Shown: piece after piece, positions 52,008 to 60,826 of the stretch
Numbering within the stretch: the stretch's first letter is position 1
Layout of the letters: each line of letters begins with the position of its first letter
Assembly (NCBI GenBank): GCA_910578665.1
Contig: CAJTQU010000004.1
Coordinates: forward strand, 62,001-126,000
From: an uncultured Muribaculaceae bacterium
Lineage (GTDB): Bacteria > Bacteroidota > Bacteroidia > Bacteroidales > Muribaculaceae
Length of the DNA stretch: 64,000 bases
Direction: 5' to 3'
Made by a program: the position numbers and the translations under genes
The notes under the pieces: model-generated
Database searches by the model: none
Told to the model about the DNA's origin: nothing
What the model saw: only the letters and a program-made list of their open reading frames with translations

Positions 52008-53417
52008 ATGTTACCTCGTTTATTATGTTGTATGTTTCTCGCATTGACTTTAATGTCCTGCGCTGATGATATAGAAGCAAATGAACCGCCAACGCCAATT
52101 GTGGCTCATATTTCTGGCACTCTCCCGGTTTTATATATAAATACTGAAAACCATAGGCCGATAACCTCCAAAACTGAATATATCAATGCTAACTATTGGC
52201 TCGATCCAGTCGGCAAAGATGATATAGCGCCTCTTGGTTCGGAGGCAGAACCGTTGCCAATGCAGATACGAGGCAGAGGGCATTCCTCGTGGAAAGGTCA
52301 GAAGAAACCTTACAAAATCAAACTCGGTAAAAAGACCGCAATAATGGGTATGCCTAAAAACAAACACTGGGCATTGCTGAAACCCACCGAAAACACAGTT
52401 GCCGGCTTACAGTTAGGTAAACTTATGAATATGTCTTGGACACCGAGTTTCCGTCCTGTGGAAGTTGTGTTGAACGGTGACTATATTGGTTTATACTTTC
52501 TTACTGAAACTATCCGCATAGACGAAAATCGCGTCAACATCTACGAACAACAAGACCAAGAAACCAATCCCGATTTAATAAGTGGGGGCTGGCTTGTTGA
52601 GGTTGATAATTACCATGACGAATGTCAGATTACCATTCCTGAAAATAATCGTTGGAATCTTACATTGCGCTATCACTCGCCGGAGGATTTATCTAATCCG
52701 CAACTGCAATGGCTTACGAATGAATTTAAGGCTATAAATACGGCTATATATTCGACGGACAAGACTTCGACCGCATGGGAGGAGCATATTGATGTTGAGA
52801 GCATGGCTCGTTTCTTTATATTGCAGGAAGTTATGGACAACCCTGATGGTTTTCATGGCAGCTTCTATCTCCATAAGGATTTGAAAGATGGCTCCAAATG
52901 GATTGCAGGTCCAATATGGGATTTGGTATGCTATAACCGTGAGAAAACCGACTATACATTTAAGATGAAAGTCCATTATGGGTTTACCCCACATTGGATT
53001 GGCGAGATAATCCAGTATGACAGTTTTTGTCATGCGGTCAAAGATGTTTGGAGCGAGGTTTATCCGAACAAACTTTCGGAAATATATGATTATATTGATG
53101 ATATAGTTCTACCTCTTGGCGAGGCTTGGAATAATGACTGCGAGAGGTGGAATGATGACCCAACCCAAACCGTGCAACTTAGAGCAGATAGGATTAAGAA
53201 CGCTCTTAGACGTAACATAGAATGGTTCAACCAACATATTCCGGTTAGCCCTTATGCGTCAATTCCTATCACCTCGACTTCTTGTGTCGAAGAACCTATA
53301 AAGGTTTTTAATCTTCAAGGAATACTGATAGGCGAATTTAGGAATATAGCCGATGCTAAATCAAACCTCAGACATGGTGTTTACATCATCAATGGAGAAA
53401 AGATGATTGTAAGATGA
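52008..53417 (+). CDS. CotH kinase family lipoprotein with T9SS-like C-terminus
   Basis: A 469-residue protein. The lipobox is L-M-S-C with Cys18. The CotH domain spans about 80-380: MQIRGRGHSSWKGQKKPYKIKLG, KHWALLKPTENT, EVVLNGDYIGLYFLTETI, FILQEVMDNPDGFHGSFYLH, and WIAGPIWDLVCYN near the expected metal site. Here the second acidic residue of the usual W-D-F-D pattern is replaced (WDLV). CotH relatives phosphorylate proteins in Bacillus spore coats; Bacteroidetes members are outer-surface proteins of unknown target. The last 50 residues (IKVFNLQGILIGEFRN, HGVYIINGEKMIVR) look like a T9SS sorting domain. It is A+T-richer than neighbouring core genes. Confidence 0.87.
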   Translation: MLPRLLCCMFLALTLMSCADDIEANEPPTPIVAHISGTLPVLYINTENHRPITSKTEYINANYWLDPVGKDDIAPLGSEAEPLPMQIRGRGHSSWKGQKKPYKIKLGKKTAIMGMPKNKHWALLKPTENTVAGLQLGKLMNMSWTPSFRPVEVVLNGDYIGLYFLTETIRIDENRVNIYEQQDQETNPDLISGGWLVEVDNYHDECQITIPENNRWNLTLRYHSPEDLSNPQLQWLTNEFKAINTAIYSTDKTSTAWEEHIDVESMARFFILQEVMDNPDGFHGSFYLHKDLKDGSKWIAGPIWDLVCYNREKTDYTFKMKVHYGFTPHWIGEIIQYDSFCHAVKDVWSEVYPNKLSEIYDYIDDIVLPLGEAWNNDCERWNDDPTQTVQLRADRIKNALRRNIEWFNQHIPVSPYASIPITSTSCVEEPIKVFNLQGILIGEFRNIADAKSNLRHGVYIINGEKMIVR

Positions 53418-53757
53418 TTCTATGTTGCTTTTCATAAGCGGATAAGATACATTGCAATCGCAATACACGGCTTTTGACAAGCCGTTATGGAGTTTCCAAA
53501 GGGGGTGTCCTCTTTGGCATATTGGGGATATTTTCAGCGTATCGGAACGATATGCGGCTCGGAAAATTCCCTAATATGCTAAGGAATTTCCTGACGGTGT
53601 AATTTCCTCGGTGTCTCGGAGCTAATGATTTTGTTGCACTCGGTATAGTGGTTTACCATTGTACCGGGTGCAATGATTATAGTCGGTTAGGGGTGGCGAG
53701 TTTGGGGATTACGGGTAATACCTAAACATAAACTCGCTCCACCATAAAAACGACCTC
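53418..53757. other. Mobile-element-like noncoding stretch
   Basis: No intact gene. It contains a run ggagtttccaaaggggg and short repeated TCGG/CGG segments that resemble, from memory, the oriT-proximal or mobilisation regions of Bacteroides mobile elements. It holds the inverted repeat at 53634-53673 and abuts the integrase remnant. Confidence 0.4.
53634..53673. repeat. 12-bp inverted repeat, possible oriT hairpin or terminator
   Basis: TTGCACTCGGTA (53634-53645) and TACCGGGTGCAA (53662-53673) pair with a single G-T wobble across a 16-nt loop. No poly-T run follows on either strand. Confidence 0.6.
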
Positions 53758-54360
53758 TTATGGCAATGAGAAAAACAAAGAGCGGTCACGGCAGTGGCTG
53801 CGGTTTCGGCGGTGGCTTTTCGGAGAAAAAGGAATCCCGAAACATATCCTTGAACTCCTTTTTCTCTCGTTGACTTTCGCCATTGCAATGACCTTGGTCA
53901 CTATAATGACATCAACCGACCATCGGGAGCGTACAGCACCTTTCGGGATACCCGGAAGGTATCTTGCTGACAAAGAAATCCGACCTTTTTTCTTGTTGCC
54001 ATTAATATGTTTTTCTCGTTGATAGCCCTCACGGTTTTCAAGAAACTCCTGCTCCCGCTCAAACCTTATTTTCTCGGCGAGAGCGAGTGTGTTTCTGTTC
54101 TGTAAACGCTCCTGCTGGTTACGAGGATACAGCCATACATAGAGGTTGAGGTTCTCTCGCTTGCGGATATGCTTAATCCGATATTTCGGTTTTCCAGCCA
54201 TAGCCCCCGATGTGTATAGTAGTTGGTTGCCGTCCTCGTCAAGCACGGGAGTTTCGGAGCGGCCGAGATAGAATTCCAGATAGAGGCTCGCACGTCCGTC
54301 TTTCAACTCGGACTGTTGCAGTTTTGGGTTTTGTTTGTTCTTGCTTTCTATTTTCGCCAT
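53758..54360 (-). pseudogene. Truncated tyrosine recombinase (integrase) remnant
   Basis: The reading frame of 200 codons has two parts. Residues 1-114 (SLYLEFYLGRSETPVLDEDG, TSGAMAGKPKYRIKHIRK, RNQQERLQNRNTLALAEKIR, REQEFLENREGY) match the arm-binding N-terminus of Bacteroides integrative-element integrases. From about 115 the sequence is unrelated, basic and non-conserved; the core-binding and catalytic domains (R...HxxR...Y) are missing. Another frame of the same DNA (stop at 53788-53786) reads EKKEFKDMFRDSFF and EKPPPKPQPLP, which looks like the tail of a different protein. Both suggest an internal deletion that fused an integrase start to another gene's end. A -7-like TACCTTTG lies at 54383-54390. 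Confidence 0.8.
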
Positions 54361-54382
54361 AAATAATTATCTTTGTTGAGCG

Positions 54383-54390
54383 CAAAGGTA
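54383..54390 (-). promoter_or_regulatory. -7 element upstream of the integrase remnant
   Basis: On the minus strand TACCTTTG; no good -33. Between here and mutL, 54391-54590 is AT-rich with short repeats (two copies of AAAAGAGGCAA, and several CATTCA) and no gene. Confidence 0.35.
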
Positions 54391-54590
54391 ATTAGAGGGT
54401 TTGAAACGTAAAAACGGCACTCTACATCTATTAACAAACGAATTGTACAAAAGATGTACTAATAGCGAAAAAAGAGGCAAAAACTTATGAAAAGAGGCAA
54501 CTGAATAAAACCCGAATTCGCTGATTTTCATTCAGGTTAGTTCAAATACATTCATTGTCATTCAAGGGATAAAAGACTTTATTCATATGC

Positions 54591-56453
54591 CTATGAATTG
54601 AACAGCGATGCCAGCTGCCCTACGGGCAGTGTGCGCACCACGGGATTGCCTGTAGGCGTAAAATTCGGTTCCGGCAATGCGAACAACTCGCCTATGAGAT
54701 GTTCCATCTCAACCGCCGAAAGATACTGGCCGCGCTGTATGGCCGAAGCCCGTGCTGTAAGCAGGGCCACGCGGCTAAGCATTGCATTAGCGTCAACAGG
54801 CGCGGTCTTTACATAGGAAACGCTGTCATCGGCCACGCTGTCAATAATCTTGAGCAGCACGTCACGAGCATTCTCTCGACCGAGAGTGGCAGGCACACCC
54901 GTTATGCGCCAGACACCGTCAGACTCGCGCGATAATGCGAAGCCCAGTCTGTTTACCTGTTCTATAACACCCTCTAGCAGTGCTTCCTGGCCTGTGTCCA
55001 GCATCAACGGGTCAGCGAATATAACACGCTGCACGGCCGGCACACCGTTTCCTCCCGACTCGCGCATATAGCGTTCGTACAATATCTTGACATGCGCACG
55101 GTGCTGGTCTATGACCATCAGGCCGTCAACTCCGGGCGTTATTATATATTTTCTGGCACACTGTATGCACAAAGGCGCTATCCCCTCGCTCTCGAGAGGC
55201 AACGAAGGCTCTTCGACAGGAAACACCGTCTCGTTTTCCGAGCCAGGCGCGTCTGACATAAAACCGGTATAGAGACTTTCCCAGTCAGACGTATTATGAC
55301 GATGGGACGCCTGTCTGCCTGAAGAACGCGATCCGCCGGAAAGAGGCGATACCGCAAATGGATTGTAGCTCGTGTCGACACCTGATGATGGTGCATGCAC
55401 CACATCCCCCTCACGGGCCGGTGACAAAGGCATTATGTCCTGTGTGAAGTCTATCGAGGGGGCTGCTGCAAATTTACCTATCGCGGCTCTGACAGCGGCT
55501 GTCAGTATAGGACGCATCTCCAGTTCGTGTTCAAACTTTATTTCATTCTTGGTCGGGTGTATATTCACATCTATAGTCTGCGGATCTACCTCGAACTTCA
55601 AAAAATAACAGGGTTGTGTGTCTTGCGCTATTATGCCGTCATAGCAGCTTACTATGGCTTTATGGAAACACGGATGGCGCATATTACGCCCGTTAACTAT
55701 GAGATACTGCAGCGGATTCCTGCGCCGCGCAAACTCAGGACGCGAAACGAAGCCGGAAATTTTCACAAGCGAGGTTTCGATCTCTATAGGCAGCAGCTGC
55801 ATATTCAGATTATTCTTCCACAGATCGCCTATCCTCTGTTTGAAACCGGCAGGACGCAGGTCTATCTTACGATGACCCGTATCAAGAGTGAAACGTATAT
55901 GGTTGTTAACAAGCGCCAGACGCTCGAACTCACGCATCAAGGCACCAAGCTCGACACTATCACTTTTAAGGAATCTACGTCGTCCCGGAGTATTATAAAA
56001 CAGATTTTTTACCATGAAGTTGCAGCCCGGAGTACAGACATCGGGCTGCTGCGACTCTACTTTCGAACCGTTGATTACAAGCCGTGTGCCCATACATCCT
56101 CCCTGCGGCATGGTGCGCAGCTCCACCTGCGCTATGGCGCATATAGACGGCAGCGCCTCTCCTCGGAAACCCATGGTGTGCAACGCAAACAGGTCTGAAG
56201 CCTCCCTTATCTTAGATGTGGCATGGCGTTCAAACGCCAGACGCGCGTCTGTGGACGACATGCCTTTACCATTGTCCAGCACCTGTATTAGAGTGCGTCC
56301 GGCATCCTTTATCACTATCTGGATCTCCGTGGCGCCCGCATCAACAGCATTCTCCACCAGTTCTTTCAGAACCGATGCCGGCCTCGCTATCACCTCGCCG
56401 GCGGCTATCTGGTTTGCCACCGAATCAGGCAGCAGTTTTATGACGTCTGACAT
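54591..56453 (-). CDS. mutL: DNA mismatch repair protein MutL
   Basis: A 620-residue protein. The GHKL ATPase has VANQIAAGEVIARPASVLKE, the catalytic Glu in ELVENAVDAGA, DNGKGM, RHATSKI and GFRGEALPSI. A variable linker (about 335-425) leads to the C-terminal dimerisation domain. The endonuclease motif DQHA-x2-E-x4-E reads DQHRAHVKILYE (449-460), lacking the Ala and first Glu, and the later C-P-H-G-R-P region reads FTPTGNPV. The intrinsic nickase is therefore doubtful. MutL couples MutS mismatch recognition to excision. It starts 4 bp after the OstA-like gene, which suggests a common transcript. Confidence 0.96.
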   Translation of the reverse strand: MSDVIKLLPDSVANQIAAGEVIARPASVLKELVENAVDAGATEIQIVIKDAGRTLIQVLDNGKGMSSTDARLAFERHATSKIREASDLFALHTMGFRGEALPSICAIAQVELRTMPQGGCMGTRLVINGSKVESQQPDVCTPGCNFMVKNLFYNTPGRRRFLKSDSVELGALMREFERLALVNNHIRFTLDTGHRKIDLRPAGFKQRIGDLWKNNLNMQLLPIEIETSLVKISGFVSRPEFARRRNPLQYLIVNGRNMRHPCFHKAIVSCYDGIIAQDTQPCYFLKFEVDPQTIDVNIHPTKNEIKFEHELEMRPILTAAVRAAIGKFAAAPSIDFTQDIMPLSPAREGDVVHAPSSGVDTSYNPFAVSPLSGGSRSSGRQASHRHNTSDWESLYTGFMSDAPGSENETVFPVEEPSLPLESEGIAPLCIQCARKYIITPGVDGLMVIDQHRAHVKILYERYMRESGGNGVPAVQRVIFADPLMLDTGQEALLEGVIEQVNRLGFALSRESDGVWRITGVPATLGRENARDVLLKIIDSVADDSVSYVKTAPVDANAMLSRVALLTARASAIQRGQYLSAVEMEHLIGELFALPEPNFTPTGNPVVRTLPVGQLASLFNS

Positions 56454-56457
56454 TGCT

Positions 56458-58410
56458 CTATTGTTGTGTTACAGCACGGGTATCTATATCCGAAGGTATA
56501 CCCATGTCGGGATTAGTAAAATACTCTTCCAGTTCGAATGACAGTTCTCCCAGGGAATCTTCCCAGCCATTGCGATACCAGGCATAGGATGGACGCAGAC
56601 GCGCTAGTATTTCCAAAGCGCGCTCCATCTCTGAGAAACGGCTCACTCCTGCCAGTGCTATAAAGTCCGGCAGATAGTATTGTGACTTAGAGGCAATATA
56701 CAAGGGAGTAACCTTTCCTGTCACCTCGCCACCCTGTCTGGCAAGCAGTTTAAGCCTGTCCATACGGCCATTGTCCATATTAACCAGCAACGTATCGCCT
56801 ATGGCATTAACCAACTTATTATACGTGGAATCTTTCTCCGACGGCAACAGAATGGTCTGCACATTGTTATGGGCCTCGAGCCTGGAAAGGGTCTCATTGG
56901 CAAGATATGCTGTCATGTGATTGGCTCGCAGCTGGTTAAAGAATCCTTCGCCAACCTCTTCTACCAGCAGACCGTTATGCGGCAGATATGCGCAATCCGC
57001 CGTAGAATCGTTGAAATGCACCTTGATCTCCGAGCCTGCCACCATGCGGTTGCCGCTCCACACTATAGGCTTGCGGTCTAGATACATCAGGGAGTCACGC
57101 GAGACAAACGTGATGCTGTCGGCCACGCCCTGCAGGTCGCTGCGGAAAAAACGTGCACGGTTATACGCCTTGGCCACATGATATTCCGTATCGGCAGGAG
57201 CAGAGAGCGAGTCCGACACCGCCACTACACCGGGTTTCATGCCATAATGAAATGTCTGGATGTGCACCTTGTCCGCCCGTAAGAAGATGGTGTCGGGACG
57301 TGAAAATTCTTTCAATAACGGATATCGCTCGGCATACGCCTCCTTAGTCGAATCGTTGTAATAACCATAACCGCCAATGAGAATAGAGCGGCGTGCCGTA
57401 TCGGTAATGACCATCGGACGGGGATTGCGCATCGGATTGGAGAACATATAAGCCTCGCTCTGCCGTAAGAGCTTGTTATAGACGATGCTGTCTCCCTCGA
57501 GGGTGGTCTCGTTGCCCACACTGTCGCGATGGGCGATCAATGAGCGAGAATCCAGCTTTGCATTGCCCGACGCCATGTTGTAAGTGCCGGATCTGGTACT
57601 TATAAAGTCCTGACCTGAAATAATATTCGTGGGTTCCACCAAGTCCACTGTGCGCGTATCGGTATGGTAGAGCATACGATCGGTGCGTAACCGGGAGGTG
57701 CTGTTACGCAGAAAGACATCCCGTGTCACCTCCGCCACCTTGGTACGCGCCGAATACTGCCCCGTAAGAGATGTGAGGGTATCACGTGCCCCGGCACGCA
57801 TGTTTTGGTTATACATGCGGCCACCGTAATTGAAATATGCAAGTTCGTTACGCAGGTCATAGTCAAGCGAATCGGTGTACAGATATTTCTTAGTGCCGTC
57901 ACCACGCGATGTATGCTCTAGCGACACCTCTTTTCCGCGACCGGCGGTGCGCAGACGGGCCAGCTGTTGCAATCCGTCATAATAGATATAATCAGCCTTG
58001 ACCTCTAGTGTGTCTCCCTGCAACAGGCGCACGTTGCCGAATGCATCCATACTGGCGGTCTCTGGAAAATAGTATGCAGAGTCGCAATACAGATAAGTGC
58101 CCATTTTGCGAAACACCACGTTGCCGCTCACCACCTGCCGTCCTGAAGCGGTATCGGCCTCTTCATTATTATAGAGGAGATCGGCATGCTCCAGAAAGAA
58201 CTTGTCAGGCTGGTTACGGTCTGTACCGGGTATCACCGGCACAATTGGCTTCGTGGGTTTGGGTCGCGTGAAAGTTTTAGGGCGCAACGACATATCGGGC
58301 TTCTTAGGCGCTGGCTTTACAGCATAGGCCATGCAGAAAAGCACCGCAATGAGCAGCGATGCCACAATGCGGTGGGGATTCGGGGTAGTAAAGTCTAACA
58401 GATGTCTCAA
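56458..58410 (-). CDS. OstA/LptA-like periplasmic protein
   Basis: A 650-residue protein with a signal peptide (about 15-31, VASLLIAVLFCMAYA) and a proline/lysine-rich spacer. About 75-330 is the OstA-like fold (LEHADLLYNNEEADTASG, VVSGNVVFRKMGTYLYCDSA, DAFGNVRLLQGDTLEVKADY), repeated beta strands as in LptA and the N-terminus of LptD. It probably helps lipopolysaccharide or lipid transport across the periplasm. It lacks the LptD barrel. It sits 4 bp upstream of mutL and 46 bp downstream of the SurA-like gene. Confidence 0.87.
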   Translation of the reverse strand: MRHLLDFTTPNPHRIVASLLIAVLFCMAYAVKPAPKKPDMSLRPKTFTRPKPTKPIVPVIPGTDRNQPDKFFLEHADLLYNNEEADTASGRQVVSGNVVFRKMGTYLYCDSAYYFPETASMDAFGNVRLLQGDTLEVKADYIYYDGLQQLARLRTAGRGKEVSLEHTSRGDGTKKYLYTDSLDYDLRNELAYFNYGGRMYNQNMRAGARDTLTSLTGQYSARTKVAEVTRDVFLRNSTSRLRTDRMLYHTDTRTVDLVEPTNIISGQDFISTRSGTYNMASGNAKLDSRSLIAHRDSVGNETTLEGDSIVYNKLLRQSEAYMFSNPMRNPRPMVITDTARRSILIGGYGYYNDSTKEAYAERYPLLKEFSRPDTIFLRADKVHIQTFHYGMKPGVVAVSDSLSAPADTEYHVAKAYNRARFFRSDLQGVADSITFVSRDSLMYLDRKPIVWSGNRMVAGSEIKVHFNDSTADCAYLPHNGLLVEEVGEGFFNQLRANHMTAYLANETLSRLEAHNNVQTILLPSEKDSTYNKLVNAIGDTLLVNMDNGRMDRLKLLARQGGEVTGKVTPLYIASKSQYYLPDFIALAGVSRFSEMERALEILARLRPSYAWYRNGWEDSLGELSFELEEYFTNPDMGIPSDIDTRAVTQQ

Positions 58411-58456
58411 CTTTCTCTATTTAGAAATTATATTTGTATGCCGTGGAGATGCGTGG

Positions 58457-59824
58457 TCACTTCTTCCAGCCCTGGTATTGGAATTCGCAATTATCCCAGC
58501 CCTCCTCTATGTGTACGTATGTGTTATGGATCTTTTGTTCCACCCAGTCTTTGAGTATCTTTTCTTTGGCCACGACCTCATACATGGTCTTAAGCTGGTT
58601 ATAGTCATCAGAAAGATTCGCCTTGTGACCCTCTATGCGGTTGGTGAGGCGTACTATGGCCACGACCTCTCTATTCTTAGCCTCATCCATCATCACAAAA
58701 GCCTCCGAAATATCGCCGGGCTGCATCTTCTCCACCCTCTGGGCAACGGCGTGCGGCAGGTCTTGCATCTGGAAACGGGTTGACCCGGTCTGCGGATTGA
58801 CCATTATGCCCTTATTGTTTTTAGTGTCCTTGTCCTGGCTCGCATAACGTGCGGCATCGTCAAACGTAAACACTCCGGCCACGATTTCCTTGCGCAGCGA
58901 GTCAAGACGCTGCACAGCGGTATCTATATCGGCACGGCTGACATTGGGACGAAGCAAGATGTGACGGCAGTTGATCTGTTCGCCTCTCTTTTCTATAAGC
59001 TGTATAATATGATAGCCAAATTCAGTTTCCACTATGCGCGACACTTTCTTAGGATCACTCAGATTGAACGCTACTGAAGAAAATTCCGGCACAAAATCCG
59101 CTTTGTTATGGAACCCGAGCTCGCCGCCCTGCTTGGCCGAGCCCGGATCCTGGCTGTAAAAGAATGCCAAAGTAGAAAACTCCGACTCGCCGGAATTTAT
59201 TTTCTCGCTATATTCCCTGAGCCTGGCTTTAACATCGTCTATCTCTTGCTGTGGTATAACCGGATTAAATGTGATAATCTGCGTCTCTACCTGCAACGGC
59301 ACGTAAGGTATGCTGTCGGCCGACAGGTTTGCATAGAATTTACGTACATCGGCAGGAGTAGGCTTGATATCTTTTGTAAGGTTCTGCTGCACCTGCTGTA
59401 TGGTGTACTGGGTACGGAAGTTATCTAACAGGAACTCACGTATCTGGTTCCAGCTTTTATGAAACTGCTGCTCCACGCGCTCTTTGCTGCCGAGGCCGTT
59501 GACCAGATAGTTCAAACGCTGGCTGACAGCATTCTGCACCGCGTTTTCAGGCACCTCTATGGTGTCTATCTTAGCCTGGTTAAGATAAAGTTTCTCCACA
59601 GCCATCTGCTCCGGTATGGCACAATAAGGCGAAATGGGGAACGACTGGCCTTCGGCCTGCGCTTGCTGGTAATATTCTTCTATTTCAGACTTATAGATAG
59701 GCTCGTCGCCCACTACCCAGGCCACCTCGTCTATAACGTTGCCTGTGGTATCGGCTATAGCCAGCGTGGCGACAGCCACCGAGGCCGCTCCGAGGCATAT
59801 TCGCTTTATACGTTTTAAATTCAC
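58457..59824 (-). CDS. SurA-like peptidyl-prolyl isomerase
   Basis: A 455-residue periplasmic chaperone: signal peptide (about 1-24, ending TLAIA), a SurA-type N-domain (DEVAWVVGDEPIYKSEIEEY), and two parvulin domains (about 175-280, FYSQDPGSAKQGGELGF and VETEFGYHIIQLIEKRG; about 285-395, CRHILLRPNV and RFQMQDLPHAVAQRVEKM). It assists outer-membrane protein folding. It lies between a second SurA-like lipoprotein and the OstA-like gene, a gene set typical of Bacteroidetes. Confidence 0.92.
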   Translation of the reverse strand: MNLKRIKRICLGAASVAVATLAIADTTGNVIDEVAWVVGDEPIYKSEIEEYYQQAQAEGQSFPISPYCAIPEQMAVEKLYLNQAKIDTIEVPENAVQNAVSQRLNYLVNGLGSKERVEQQFHKSWNQIREFLLDNFRTQYTIQQVQQNLTKDIKPTPADVRKFYANLSADSIPYVPLQVETQIITFNPVIPQQEIDDVKARLREYSEKINSGESEFSTLAFFYSQDPGSAKQGGELGFHNKADFVPEFSSVAFNLSDPKKVSRIVETEFGYHIIQLIEKRGEQINCRHILLRPNVSRADIDTAVQRLDSLRKEIVAGVFTFDDAARYASQDKDTKNNKGIMVNPQTGSTRFQMQDLPHAVAQRVEKMQPGDISEAFVMMDEAKNREVVAIVRLTNRIEGHKANLSDDYNQLKTMYEVVAKEKILKDWVEQKIHNTYVHIEEGWDNCEFQYQGWKK

Positions 59825-59910
59825 GGTTTTTATAAATTATTTAAACTGTTATCTAAATATTTCGGATTTCTCCTCAAAAAGATTCTAGGTACGGACTATG
59901 TATCTATATA

Positions 59911-60813
59911 TCACTGCTTATTGCCCGACATCCCTCCTCTATATTTGACAGGCACATAAGAGCCCGGCACTATCCGTTTCTGCCGGACACCACGGGCATA
60001 CAGTCCCAGAAGCAGCTGGCGGTCATAATCCTGCAGGCTGGACTCCGTGAGACGGTCCGCTATTTCAGACTGCGCAAGCTCGATAGGCATAATCTGGCCC
60101 GAAGGCACATAGTCTAAAATGCGGAGCATATATACGGTGCCGTCAGACTCTGTCTCAAACATATTATGAGACTCTACGAAGCTGCCGGCATCACCGAAAC
60201 GATACGGAATGCGGTCGGCCACCATATGCCAGTCTACCCATGTATCGCCAAAATAATCATATTCCATGGCCCCTTTCAATCCGTATGTTTCCAACGCGTC
60301 TATATCCGAGGGGTGAGCATCTTTCATCCACTTGCGCAACCGGTCCAACTGAGGCGCTTGTGCGGAGACCTTTACATAAATGCCTTTCAAAGCCGGCTCG
60401 TCAAGCATGAATTGTTCGGGATGTGCCTCGTAATAAGCCTTTATACTGTCCTGGCTGATCTCCTTGGCATGGTCACGCGCCATAGCGCGGCGATATTCAT
60501 TGGCAAGCAGCTGGAGCCTGTATTGCTCCACCATGCGGTCTATTTTGTCCAAATCGGGAATATTGCTACCGGCCATATCGACCAGCATACTGCGCTCCAG
60601 CCATGTCTCTGCTATAGCGTCAAACATGCGCGCACTGTCTTCCGCACTAAGTCCGCCGGGTATCTGCACCTCTACATCACCACGCGTCAGAACAGAGTCG
60701 CCCACACGCATCAGTTCGTGACTGGCAGACGTCCGGCGTATGTCGTCAGAACCACGGCCGCACGCACTTACAGCTAATGATATGGCGGCAAGACCTGCCA
60801 AAACACTTCTCAT
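59911..60813 (-). CDS. SurA-N-like periplasmic lipoprotein chaperone
   Basis: A 300-residue protein started at MRSVLAGLAAISL; a Met three codons upstream is also possible. The lipobox is V-S-A-C near residue 18, then GRGSDDI. The mature part has a SurA-type helical N-domain (LMRVGDSVLTRGDVEVQIP, RMVEQYRLQLLANEYRR), an ESQ-like KAYYEAHPEQFML and a C-terminal helix (ELAQSEIADRLTESSLQDYDRQ). The PPIase core is reduced to a divergent segment without clear catalytic residues, so it is probably a chaperone. First of the chain running into surA, ostA and mutL. Confidence 0.8.
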   Translation of the reverse strand: MRSVLAGLAAISLAVSACGRGSDDIRRTSASHELMRVGDSVLTRGDVEVQIPGGLSAEDSARMFDAIAETWLERSMLVDMAGSNIPDLDKIDRMVEQYRLQLLANEYRRAMARDHAKEISQDSIKAYYEAHPEQFMLDEPALKGIYVKVSAQAPQLDRLRKWMKDAHPSDIDALETYGLKGAMEYDYFGDTWVDWHMVADRIPYRFGDAGSFVESHNMFETESDGTVYMLRILDYVPSGQIMPIELAQSEIADRLTESSLQDYDRQLLLGLYARGVRQKRIVPGSYVPVKYRGGMSGNKQ

Positions 60814-60826
60814 CTGCAGCAAAAAC

